From: Baekduia soli
Lineage (GTDB): Bacteria > Actinomycetota > Thermoleophilia > Solirubrobacterales > Solirubrobacteraceae
Direction: 5' to 3'
DNA: 64,000 bases
Assembly (NCBI RefSeq): GCF_007970665.1
Contig: NZ_CP042430.1
Span: 3,906,001 to 3,970,000 of the forward strand
Shown here: positions 15,835-24,266 of the stretch, in pieces
Position numbering within the stretch: position 1 is the stretch's first letter
Layout: every line of letters starts with the position of its first letter
The notes under the pieces: generated by a model
What the model was told of the DNA's origin: nothing
Databases searched by the model: none
Seen by the model: the letters and a program-made list of their open reading frames with translations, nothing else
Position numbers and translations under genes: made by a program

Positions 15835-16193
15835 TCGGGCGCCTGCACCCCGACGACATCGAGGCGATCGCCGACGCGGTCGTCGCTCGGATGCGCCCGT
15901 CGGATCGGATGACGACGCTCGTCGACGCTGCGACGGTCGCCGCAGTGCTCGGAGTGGACCGGAACACGGTCTACCGGCACGGCGAAGCGCTCGGCGGGCA
16001 GCGGCTCGGGAACGGGTCGCGGCCGCGGCTGCGGTTCGACCTCGACGAGGCGGTGCGCCGCTGGACCGCTCGCGGTCTGAGCGAGCGGTCAGAGGTCCCG
16101 GAGGCCGCGCCAGCGCCGGCGGTTCGCCGTCGCGAGCGCCGCCAGCCGGCGGCCGGTGCCCATCTGTTGCCCATCCGCGGCGATGCAAGTTAA
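15831..16193 (+). CDS. Excisionase / AlpA-type DNA-binding protein
   Basis: A 120-residue protein with an N-terminal helix (HPDDIEAIADAVVARMRPS) and a MerR/Xis-like HTH (LVDAATVAAVLGVDRNTVYR, then GEALGGQRLGNGSRPRLRFD). The pattern of first-column helix, turn, YRH and a wing ending in L.FD..EA matches excisionase and AlpA-like proteins. It immediately precedes the integrase and ends the overlapping operon. In satellites this type acts as recombination directionality factor or activator of the island. Confidence 0.7.
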   Translation: MIGRLHPDDIEAIADAVVARMRPSDRMTTLVDAATVAAVLGVDRNTVYRHGEALGGQRLGNGSRPRLRFDLDEAVRRWTARGLSERSEVPEAAPAPAVRRRERRQPAAGAHLLPIRGDAS

Positions 16194-16212
16194 GATTGCT
16201 GTGCAATCAAGT
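16190..16212. promoter_or_regulatory. AT-rich palindrome before the integrase
   Basis: GATTGC-TGT-GCAATC (16194-16208) is a perfect 6-bp-arm inverted repeat in an unusually AT-rich patch right after the excisionase stop. It could be an operator or an integrase/excisionase arm site controlling the integrase gene 147 bases downstream. Confidence 0.4.
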
Positions 16213-16354
16213 GCCCCCGGCGACGTTGGCGCGTCCCGGGGGCTGGCGACGGAGAACAAGCTCCGCCGCGGTCCGCACGCTACCCGTCCCCGGCCGGCGT
16301 GCGCTCGCTGCGCATCTCGGCCTCCTGAGCCCCCAATGACCACAGGAGGTCGGC

Positions 16355-17800
16355 ATGGCTAGACGGTCAACGGGCGGTGTCGTGGAGAAGTCCACGGCCC
16401 GCGGCAAGTCCTACGGGATCCGGTTCCGGGCGCTCGGCGCCCGCCGCTTCGAGCACGTCGGGTATGAGGCCGACGGCGTGACCCGCGCAGACGCGGAGCG
16501 CACGCTGGCCTACGTGCTGCAGCAGGTGCAGCGCGGCGACTGGCAGCCGGCGGCGGCGGCGGTCGCCGACGTCGCCGACACGGATCCGACGTTCCACGAG
16601 TTCGCGTCGGAGTGGTGGGCGGCGAAGCGGCTGGAGGTGCGGCCGAACACGATCGCGGCGTACGAGAACGAGTTGTCGGTGCACTTGCTGCCGTTCTTCG
16701 CGCGCCATCGGCTGTCGCAGATCACCGTCGCCGAGGTCGACCGCTACCGGGAGTCCAAGCTGCGCAAGGCGGCGGAGCATCGCGCGGCGCTGGCGGAGTG
16801 GGAGGCGCGCTGCGCTGCGCTGAAGGACGGCGAGGCGCGGCCGCCGCGCCCGCCGGCGGCGATGGTCTCGGCGGCCTACGTCAACGCGACGATCACGCGG
16901 CTCGGGAGCATCCTCGACGTCGCCGACGAACGCGGCCTCATCGCCCGCAACCCGGTCAGGGTCAATCCGCGCAACCGCAAGGCGAAGGTGACGCGTCGGC
17001 GCACGGCGCATCTCGACCGCCCGGATCACATCGTCGCGCTGCTGGACGCGGCGGGCCGCATGGACCGTGAGGCGGCGTCGCGGCGGGATCGCGACACGTG
17101 CCTGCGTCGGCCGCTGATCGCGACGTTGACGTTCGCGGGGCTGCGGATCAGCGAGGCGCTCGCGCTGCGGTGGGGCGATGTCGACCTCGCGGCGGGCCGG
17201 CTGCGCATCGGCGACGTCGAGGACACGAAGACGGCGGCCGGGCATCGGTCGGTGCCGATCCTGCCGGTGCTGCGTGACGAGTTGCTCGCTCGGAAGGCGA
17301 GCGTCGCGCTCGCGGCGCCGACCGACCTCGTGTTCGCCACCCGTGACGGCAGGCCGCTGTCGCGGGACAACACGCGCACCCGGATCCTCGGCGGGGCCCG
17401 CAAGCTCGCGGACGAGGCGCTGCTCGAAGCGGGGCTCGCGCCGCTGCCGGCGGGACTGACGCAGCACTCGCTGCGGCACACGTACATCTCGCTGCGGGCG
17501 GCGCTGCTGGACGACCTGCCGTCGATCTCGCGAGACGCTGGGCACGCCGACATCACCGTCACGGCGCGGATCTACACGCACGTCATGACTCTCGCCGAGG
17601 GCGACCGCGAGCGGCTCCGGGCACTCGTCGACGGCGTCCAATGGGCACCGTTGGGCACCAAGGGCGCTGAGACGGCGTCTGGCGGGCTCGACGCCAGCGA
17701 CCCGAGAACGACGAAAGCCCCGCATCTGCAGGGCTTCCGGGCCGATAGCTGGGGGGAGACTCGAACTCCCGACCTCACGATTATGAGTCGTGCGCTCTAA
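16355..17800 (+). CDS. Tyrosine-recombinase integrase
   Basis: The 481-residue protein has an N-terminal arm-binding domain (RGKSYGIRFRALGARRFEHV), a SAM-like core-binding domain (about 75-215, FHEFASEWWAAKRLEVRPNT) and a catalytic domain with FAGLRISEALAL (Arg), TKTAAGHRSVPI, HSLRHTYISL (His-x-x-Arg), GHADITVT and the nucleophile in ARIYTHV. A Shine-Dalgarno AGGAGG precedes ATG 16355. The final 22 or so codons run into attR, antisense to the tRNA, so the C terminus is partly set by the integration site. Placement next to the tRNA fits integration into its 3' half. Confidence 0.95.
   Translation: MARRSTGGVVEKSTARGKSYGIRFRALGARRFEHVGYEADGVTRADAERTLAYVLQQVQRGDWQPAAAAVADVADTDPTFHEFASEWWAAKRLEVRPNTIAAYENELSVHLLPFFARHRLSQITVAEVDRYRESKLRKAAEHRAALAEWEARCAALKDGEARPPRPPAAMVSAAYVNATITRLGSILDVADERGLIARNPVRVNPRNRKAKVTRRRTAHLDRPDHIVALLDAAGRMDREAASRRDRDTCLRRPLIATLTFAGLRISEALALRWGDVDLAAGRLRIGDVEDTKTAAGHRSVPILPVLRDELLARKASVALAAPTDLVFATRDGRPLSRDNTRTRILGGARKLADEALLEAGLAPLPAGLTQHSLRHTYISLRAALLDDLPSISRDAGHADITVTARIYTHVMTLAEGDRERLRALVDGVQWAPLGTKGAETASGGLDASDPRTTKAPHLQGFRADSWGETRTPDLTIMSRAL
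17711..17735 (-). terminator. Terminator of the tRNA-Met gene
   Basis: On the minus strand AGCCCTGC-AGAT-GCGGGGCT followed by TTCGT forms a stem of eight pairs with one mismatch, directly after the tRNA 3' end. A related sequence sits beside attL. Confidence 0.55.
17736..17787. repeat. attR: 3' half of tRNA-Met next to the integrase
   Basis: 52-bp copy of the direct repeat whose partner is 7946-7996. It supplies the 3' half of the intact tRNA gene, from the anticodon loop onward, plus 10 bases downstream. It differs from attL by one extra G. Confidence 0.9.
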
Positions 17801-17819
17801 CCAACTGAGCTACCCAGCC
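17746..17819 (-). tRNA. tRNA-Met (CAT anticodon)
   Basis: Read on the minus strand this gives a 74-base cloverleaf: acceptor GGCTGGG pairs with CCCAGCT (one G-U), D-arm TAGCTCAGTTGGTTAGAGC, anticodon arm with loop CTCATAA (CAT), and T-arm GGGAG-TTCGAGT-CTCCC; discriminator A, no encoded CCA. It could be elongator tRNA-Met or the CAT tRNA that is modified to read AUA, which the sequence does not settle. It is the target of the integrated element and its 3' half lies in attR. Confidence 0.95.
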
Positions 17820-17832
17820 AGGGGCGGCGATT

Positions 17833-18008
17833 CTAGCGGCCGCTGGTCGCGAGCACGTGGACGGTCACCACGCCGCCCGGGGCCGGGGTGTCGGCGGCGG
17901 TGAACACCACGGTCGGCCGGCCCTGCCGATCGACGGCCACGCCCACCGATCCCAGCGGGGGCGTGTTCCCGTGTCGTAGACCGACGCGGCGACCCCGCCG
18001 GCGGCCAT
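17833..18008 (-). pseudogene. Interrupted small secreted protein remnant
   Basis: From ATG 18008 the reading MAAGGVAASVYDTG changes frame near 17973. Adding one G in GGG (minus strand, in ACGGGAAC) gives a continuous product with VGVAVDRQGRPTVVFTAADT and ending VHVLATSGR. An upstream GTG at 18040 overlaps the stop of the preceding small membrane gene and would add a signal-like segment if another base were restored. The family is unknown; confidence is low because the fragment is short. Confidence 0.35.
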
Positions 18009-18036
18009 GGCCAGCGCAGGATGGCGTGACGTGCCC

Positions 18037-18240
18037 TCACGACCCGCCGCGCTGCTCGCGGTCGCGGTCCTCGCTCTGCCCCACCGCCAGGAAGGCGGCC
18101 GAGACGAGCAGGACGGCGCCGATGCCGGCGATGACCAGGCCGATCGCGTCGAGCGCGGTGGTCGTGCCGACCGCGGCGATGACGCACCCGGCCACCAGGA
18201 GGGCGAGCGCGCCCAGGGCCAGGCGTCCGGGCATCAGCAT
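18037..18240 (-). CDS. Small two-span membrane protein
   Basis: A 67-residue protein with two hydrophobic helices (LALGALALLVAGCVIAAVG and IGLVIAGIGAVLLVSAAFLA) and a charged C terminus (SEDRDREQRGGS). It is divergent from the phosphoribosyltransferase gene. Function unknown. Confidence 0.6.
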   Translation of the reverse strand: MLMPGRLALGALALLVAGCVIAAVGTTTALDAIGLVIAGIGAVLLVSAAFLAVGQSEDRDREQRGGS

Positions 18241-18269
18241 GCCACCAGGGTAACCGCGCGCCTGCCGGG

Positions 18270-18275
18270 TACGCT
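18270..18275 (+). promoter_or_regulatory. Leaderless-type -10 box
   Basis: TACGCT lies six bases before GTG 18282 with no ribosome-binding site between, setting the phosphoribosyltransferase start. Confidence 0.5.
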
Positions 18276-18281
18276 CGCGGG

Positions 18282-18773
18282 GTGACCACCCCCGCCGGAG
18301 CCGACGTCGAGCGCGAGCTGCTGCCCTGGGCCGACGTCGGGCCCGCCACCCGTGCGCTGGCGACCTCCATCCACGAGGACGGCTACCGCCCCGACGTGAT
18401 CCTGGCGATCGCCCGCGGCGGCCTCATCGTCGCCGCGGCGCTGGGCTACGCGCTCGGCGTCAAGAACACCTACACCATGAACGTCGAGTTCTACACCGGC
18501 GTCGACGAGCGCCTGCCCGTCCCGATGATCCTCCCCCCTGCTCCCGATCTCGTCGACCTCGAGGAGTCCCGGATCCTCGTGGCCGACGACGTCGCCGACA
18601 CCGGCGCGACGCTCGCGCTCGTCAAGGAGTTCTGCGGCGGCAAGGTCGGCGAGGTGCGCTTCGCCGCCCTGTACGAGAAGCCGCACTCGACCATCAAGTG
18701 CGACTACGTGTGGAAGCGGACCGACCTGTGGATCGAGTTCCCCTGGAGCCTGGAGCCGGTCATCGGCGCCTGA
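18282..18773 (+). CDS. Purine-type phosphoribosyltransferase
   Basis: A 163-residue protein from GTG 18282. It has an RGGL loop in ILAIARGGLIVAAALGYALG and the PRPP-binding signature ILVADDVADTGATLA, and ends with KRTDLWIEFPWS as in xanthine/hypoxanthine-type enzymes of archaea and actinobacteria. It would transfer phosphoribosyl from PRPP to a purine base in salvage. Substrate preference cannot be read from sequence alone. It is monocistronic or nearly so, convergent with the ketopantoate reductase gene. Confidence 0.8.
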   Translation: MTTPAGADVERELLPWADVGPATRALATSIHEDGYRPDVILAIARGGLIVAAALGYALGVKNTYTMNVEFYTGVDERLPVPMILPPAPDLVDLEESRILVADDVADTGATLALVKEFCGGKVGEVRFAALYEKPHSTIKCDYVWKRTDLWIEFPWSLEPVIGA

Positions 18774-18776
18774 GGC

Positions 18777-19679
18777 TCACGCCTCGCCCGACGCCGCCGC
18801 CAGCAGCGGGACGATCACGTCGCTGATCGGCGTCGGGACCCCGTGGCGGGCGCCCAGCCGCTGCACGACGCCGTTGCGCGCGTCCCACTCCAGCTCGCGC
18901 CCCGCCTCGCGGTCGAAGAGCATCGACGTGCCCATGTCCGGCGGCATGGCCTCGAACTGCGCCATGATCTCGTCGGCGACGGTGTCGGGCAGGTCGGCGC
19001 CCTCGGCGCGGGCGACGGCCAGGCACTCCAGGGCCAGGGCGCGCGACAGCCCATGGACGTCGGGACGGCCGTAGACCGCCGCGCGCCGGCCGCTGAGGAC
19101 GAGCAGCGCCGCCACCGCGTTGAGCGTCAGCTTGCGCCACGCGACCGTCGGGAAGTCCGAGGCCAGATCGACGTCGCAGCCCCCGGACAGCACGCCCTGA
19201 GCCAGGCCGGCGCCCGGCTCGTCGGGCAGCGTGATGCTCGGGCGCAGCCGCAGGCGCACGCGCCCCGGCTCGGTCACCTCGGCCGGGAACCAGACGACGC
19301 TGGGCACGACCGGAGCCTGCGGCGAGACGTGCGGGCGGAGCATCGCGCGCTGCTCGACGCCGTTCTGCAGCGCGACCACGGGCGCCTGCCCGCCGGGCGG
19401 CGACAGCGCCCGCAGCCACGGCACCGCGCCCTCGGTCTGGTGGGCCTTGACGGCGACGAGCACGAGGTCGACCTCGGCCGGCGCGGCGCCCGGATCGGTG
19501 AGCACCGGCCCGGGGACGACGACCTCGGGGCCGTCGTCGGGGCAGACGACGATGCTCCCGGCGGGCGTGCGGCCGCACAGGGTGACCTGGTGGCCGCCCT
19601 CCAGCGCGATGGCGGCCACCGCCGCCCCGATGGCTCCGGGTCCGACGACGGCGACGCGCAGGGCGCTGGGGTCGGGCAT
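18777..19679 (-). CDS. panE: 2-dehydropantoate 2-reductase family
   Basis: A 300-residue protein with an N-terminal Rossmann motif VAVVGPGAIGAAVAAIALEG, a conserved VDLVLVAVKAHQTE and VVALQNGVEQ, and the C-terminal catalytic segment AWRKLTLNAVAAL (Lys and Asn of the ketopantoate reductase active site). The enzyme reduces ketopantoate with NADPH in coenzyme A synthesis, though paralogues act on other 2-oxoacids. A TAGCGT box seven bases before ATG indicates a leaderless start. The gene diverges from the UDP-sugar pyrophosphorylase gene. Confidence 0.8.
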   Translation of the reverse strand: MPDPSALRVAVVGPGAIGAAVAAIALEGGHQVTLCGRTPAGSIVVCPDDGPEVVVPGPVLTDPGAAPAEVDLVLVAVKAHQTEGAVPWLRALSPPGGQAPVVALQNGVEQRAMLRPHVSPQAPVVPSVVWFPAEVTEPGRVRLRLRPSITLPDEPGAGLAQGVLSGGCDVDLASDFPTVAWRKLTLNAVAALLVLSGRRAAVYGRPDVHGLSRALALECLAVARAEGADLPDTVADEIMAQFEAMPPDMGTSMLFDREAGRELEWDARNGVVQRLGARHGVPTPISDVIVPLLAAASGEA

Positions 19680-19686
19680 CGCCGGG

Positions 19687-19692
19687 ACGCTA
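19687..19692 (-). promoter_or_regulatory. Leaderless-type -10 box of the panE-like gene
   Basis: TAGCGT on the minus strand lies seven bases before the ATG at 19679. Confidence 0.5.
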
Positions 19693-19727
19693 TCGGCCCC
19701 CGCCGCGGCCCGGACCGCGGCGGCGCC

Positions 19728-19733
19728 TACGAT
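19728..19733 (+). promoter_or_regulatory. Leaderless-type -10 box of the UDP-sugar operon
   Basis: TACGAT lies seven bases before GTG 19741. It argues for that GTG over the ATG at 19732, which would overlap the -10 box. Confidence 0.5.
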
Positions 19734-19740
19734 GCGCGGC

Positions 19741-21116
19741 GTGGACGTCGCCGAGCAGCCTCATGCCCGCCACGCGCTGCAGCGGCTGCGCGACGACGGC
19801 GCCGGGCCGCAGGTGCTGGCCGCCTTCGGCCGGCGGCTGGCGCAGCTCGCCGACCCCGGCGCCGGCGTGCTGCACGGCGAGGACCTGCGCCCCCTGGACG
19901 ACGTCGCCGAGCTGGCCGGCCTGCCCGCGCCCCCGGCCGCCCGGCTCGACGCCCTCGCCGACCGCCTGGCGGTCCTCAAGCTCAACGGCGGCCTGGGGAC
20001 GAGCATGGGGCTCAGCGGCCCCAAGTCGCTCATCGAGGTCAAGCCGGGGCGCACGTTCCTCGACGTCATCGCCGCCCAGGTCCTGGCGCTGCGCGCGCGC
20101 CACGCCGGGGCGCGCCTGCCGCTCGTGCTCATGGACTCCTTCGCCACGCGCGAGGCGACGCTGCGCGCGCTGCGGCGCCACCCCGGCCTGGCCGGCGACG
20201 TGGAGCCCGACTTCCTGCAGAGCCGCGAGCCCAAGCTGCGCACCGACACCCTGGAGCCCGTGGAGTGGTCCGCGGACCCGGCGCTGGAATGGTGCCCGCC
20301 CGGGCACGGCGACCTGTACGTGGCGCTGGCGGCCTCGGGCACGCTGGGGCGGCTGCTGGCCGCGGGCTATGACTGGGCCTTCGTGTCCAACAGCGACAAC
20401 CTGGGCGCGGTGCCCGCCCCCGAGATCGCGCTGTGGGCGCAGGACGAGGGCGTGCCGTTCGTCATGGAGGTCGTCCGGGGCACCGCGGCCGACCGCAAGG
20501 GCGGCCACCTGGCCCTGCACGACGGGCGCCTCGTCCTGCGTGAGACGGCCCAGGCGCCGCCCGACGACCCGTCGTTCACCGACGTCGCCCGCTGGCGCTG
20601 GTACAACACCAACAACCTCTGGGTCGACCTGCGCGCGCTCGCCGCGCTCATGGACGAGGACCCGGCGGGCCCGGCCCTGCCGCTCATCGTCAACCGCAAG
20701 ACCGTCGACCCCCGCGACCCCGGCTCCCCGGACGTCCTGCAGCTCGAGACGGCCATGGGCGCGGCGATCGGGGCGATCGACGGCGCGCGCCCGCTGCTGG
20801 TGCCGCGCACGCGCTTCGCGCCCGTCAAGACGGTCGACGACCTGGTGCTCGCGCGCTCCGACGCCTACGACCTGCGCGACGACGGGCGCATGATGCCGGC
20901 CTTCGACGGCGACCCTCCGGTCGTGACCCTCGACCCCGCCGTCTACCGCCACCTGCCCGACGCCGAGCGCCGCCTCCCCCACGGGCCGCCCTCGCTGCGC
21001 GGCGCCCGCAGCCTCACCGTGCGGGGCGACGTCACGTTCGGGCGCCACGTCACGGTGCTCGGCGACGTCACGCTCACCGGGCCGGCGACGATCGCCGACG
21101 GCGAGGTGCTCCGGGG

Positions 21117-21120
<4 letters not shown>
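19741..21120 (+). CDS. UTP-hexose-1-phosphate uridylyltransferase (eukaryotic-type UDPGP family)
   Basis: A 459-residue cytoplasmic enzyme. The nucleotide-binding signature LKLNGGLGTSMGLSGPKSLI (about residues 79-98) is the hallmark of the UDPGP family. It is followed by PLVLMDSFATREAT, PPGHGDLYVALAASG, FVSNSDNLGAV and the RWRWYNTNNLWVDLRAL segment. A short left-handed beta-helix-like tail (LTVRGDVTFGRHVTVLGDVT) ends the protein. Family members make UDP-glucose or, in broader-specificity USP forms, UDP-galactose and others. It overlaps galactokinase by four bases, so one transcript makes both. With no galT in the window, direct conversion of galactose-1-phosphate to UDP-galactose is plausible. 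Confidence 0.85.
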
Positions 21121-22144
<1,024 letters not shown>

Positions 22145-22148
<4 letters not shown>

Positions 22149-22447
22149 GCGCCGCCCGCCGCTCGGCGCTTGCGCTCCTCCTCCTGCAGCTGGCGGCCCA
22201 GCGGGCGCAGCAGCGCCCAGGCGACGAACAGCGCGCCGAGCGCGAGCATCCCGAGCCCGGCGATCAGGTTGATGTGCACGCCCGCGGCCTTGGAGATCTC
22301 GGCGCCGGAGTCGCCGAGGCCGACGATCACCAGCACGACGCCGTAGAGCAGGAACAGCCCGCCGATGATCCGGCGCAGGTCGAACAGGTTGGCCACCTGG
22401 GCCTCGCGCGTGCCCGTGCCCTGCTCGGGGGTGTCTCGGTCGCTCAT
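22145..22447 (-). CDS. Small two-span membrane protein downstream of the symporter
   Basis: A 100-residue protein with a soluble N terminus, two membrane helices (IIGGLFLLYGVVLVIVGLG and LIAGLGMLALGALFVAWALL) and a charged C-terminal helix (QLQEEERKRRAAG). It starts nine bases after the symporter stop with an AGGAGG ribosome-binding site inside that gap, so it is co-expressed. Such small partners commonly follow sodium:solute symporters in actinobacteria and may be an accessory subunit; that is inference. Confidence 0.7.
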
Positions 22448-22456
22448 CGCGGCCTC

Positions 22457-24175
22457 CTAGAAGAAGATGATGGTCAGGACGATGCCCAGGGCGATGGCCC
22501 CGAACCCGAGCAGCTTGGGCGACTCCCACCAGCGGTCGTGGCCGGCGGCGACCGCGGCGTCCTCCTTGTTGACCATGCCCCAGACGAGGCCCTGGAGCTC
22601 CTCGACCGGCTTGGGGCGCGTCACGAGCGTCACGGACACGGTGACGATCGCGTCGACGACGAACGCGGCGCCGGCGCCCCAGAAGGACTCGTCGAGGTCG
22701 GATCCGAACGTGAACCAGCCCGCCCACTTGTACCCCACGTAGGTCACCAGCGCGGCGATCGTCCCGGCCACCAGGCCCCACAGGCCGGCCGCCGGCGTCA
22801 TCCGCTTCCAGAACATGCCGATGATGAACGTGGCGAACAGCGGGGCGTTGAAGATGGAGAACAACGCCTGCAGGTAGTTCATGAGGTTCTGGTAGCCCGA
22901 CGCGATCAGCGCCGTGCCGATGGCCACCAGGATGCCGCCGATGGTCACGAAGCGCCCGGCCCGGATGTAGAAGGCGTCGGGCCGGTCACGGGCCAGGTAG
23001 GGCTCGATGATGTCGGTCGTCACCACCGTGTTGAACGCCGACACGTTGGCGGCCACCCCCGCCATGAACGACGCCATCAGCCCGGTCAGCGCGATGCCCA
23101 GCATGCCGTTGGGCAGGTACTCGTTCATCAGCAGCGGGATCGCGTTGTTGTAGGCCAGGTTCGCGTCGCCGCCGCCCAGGTGCGGGATCTTCCACAGGGC
23201 GATCATGCCCGGGATGACCACGACGGCCGGGATGAGGAGCTTGGGGTAGGCGCCGATGAGCGGCGTGCGCTGCCCCGCGGAGAGGTCGCGCGCCGACAGC
23301 GCGCGCTGGACCTCGGCGAAGTTCGTCGTCCAGTAGCCGAAGGACAGGATGAAGCCCAGCCCGAAGACGATGCCGATCCAGGTGGCGCCGATCGGGTTGG
23401 TGACGTGGCCGGGGTCGGTGCCCTGCAGGGCGTGCAGGCCGGCCTCCCCGAGCCTGGTCTGGCGGATCTTGTCCTGCAGGCCGCCCCAGCCGCCGGCGTC
23501 GTGCAGCCCGACGATCGTCAGCGGGACGAGCGCCGCCATGATCACGAAGAACTGCAGGACCTCGTTGTAGATCGCCGAGGACAGGCCGCCGAGCGTGATG
23601 TAGGCCAGCACGACGCCGGCGGCCACGACGATGCCCAGCAGGATGGGCCAGCCCAGCAGGAGCTTGAGGACCAGCGCCAGGGCGAAGAGGTTGACGCCCG
23701 CGATGAGCACGGTCGCCAGGGCGAAGGTGATGCTGTTGAACAGGTGCGAGGAGTCGCCGAAGCGCAGCCGCAGGTACTCGGGCACCGAGCGGACCTTCGA
23801 CCCGTAGTAGAACGGCATCATCACCAGGCCGAGGAACACCATGGCCGGGACGGCGCCGATCCAGTAGTAGTTGACCGTCGCCACGCCGTACTGCGCGCCG
23901 TTGGCGCCCATGCCCAGGATCTCGGTCGCGCCGAGGTTGGCCGACACGAAGGCCAGGCCGGTGATCCAGGCCGGCAGCGAGCGGCCCGAGAGGAAGTAGT
24001 CCAGGCTCGTCTTGACGTAGCGCCGGGCCACGAGCCCCACCCCCAGCACGACCACGAAGTAGACGATGAGGATGCCGTAGTCGACGGCGTTGACGTCGAG
24101 GCGGACGTCGGACGCGGCGAGGACCCCGGCCGCGGCGTCCCCGGCGAGCGGGACATGGGACATGGGAGAGGTCAT
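22457..24175 (-). CDS. Sodium:solute symporter (SSS family), probably sugar
   Basis: A 572-residue integral membrane protein with about 13-14 helices. The start is ATG 24175 (MTSPMSHVPLAG); the open frame upstream is arginine-rich and not coding-like. Family marks include YFLSGRSLPAWITGLAFVSA, NLGATEILGMGANGAQYGVA, the GLSSAIYNEVLQFFVI segment and the FNTVVTTDIIEPYL loop. These match SGLT/vSGLT-like sugar symporters. The neighbouring galactokinase operon suggests galactose or a related sugar, by context only. Confidence 0.85.
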   Translation of the reverse strand: MTSPMSHVPLAGDAAAGVLAASDVRLDVNAVDYGILIVYFVVVLGVGLVARRYVKTSLDYFLSGRSLPAWITGLAFVSANLGATEILGMGANGAQYGVATVNYYWIGAVPAMVFLGLVMMPFYYGSKVRSVPEYLRLRFGDSSHLFNSITFALATVLIAGVNLFALALVLKLLLGWPILLGIVVAAGVVLAYITLGGLSSAIYNEVLQFFVIMAALVPLTIVGLHDAGGWGGLQDKIRQTRLGEAGLHALQGTDPGHVTNPIGATWIGIVFGLGFILSFGYWTTNFAEVQRALSARDLSAGQRTPLIGAYPKLLIPAVVVIPGMIALWKIPHLGGGDANLAYNNAIPLLMNEYLPNGMLGIALTGLMASFMAGVAANVSAFNTVVTTDIIEPYLARDRPDAFYIRAGRFVTIGGILVAIGTALIASGYQNLMNYLQALFSIFNAPLFATFIIGMFWKRMTPAAGLWGLVAGTIAALVTYVGYKWAGWFTFGSDLDESFWGAGAAFVVDAIVTVSVTLVTRPKPVEELQGLVWGMVNKEDAAVAAGHDRWWESPKLLGFGAIALGIVLTIIFF

Positions 24176-24254
24176 TGCCCAGACACGACGGCGCGCTAAC
24201 GCGCCCCCCGGCGCGCCCAGACCACGGCGGGGCTCCAGGCCGCCGGCGCCGCGG

Positions 24255-24260
24255 TAGGTT
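24255..24260 (+). promoter_or_regulatory. Leaderless-type -10 box of the M20 gene
   Basis: TAGGTT lies six bases before GTG 24267. Confidence 0.5.
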
Positions 24261-24266
24261 GGCCGG

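Larger units (their letters stand above)
7946..17787. mobile_element. Integrated element at tRNA-Met, satellite/PICI-like or reduced prophage
   Basis: The element is about 9.8 kb long, flanked by a 51/52-bp direct repeat derived from the tRNA gene, with the integrase gene abutting the intact tRNA. Content in order: a rightward module (8209-12330) with a wHTH protein, small phage-like genes, a collar-domain tail fibre and a zinc-motif small-terminase-like gene; two leftward small genes (12633-13662); and a rightward replication/excision operon (14134-16193) followed by the integrase. Neighbouring genes mostly overlap by four bases, as in compact phages. No large terminase, portal, protease, major capsid or lysin gene is recognisable. 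Known satellites such as PICIs share the int / AlpA-Xis / rep-ori / terS content and tRNA target; the assignment is inference. Confidence 0.8.

Noticed and set aside
7946-17787. Integrative conjugative element
   Set aside because: No relaxase, coupling ATPase or type IV secretion genes; the gene style is phage-like.
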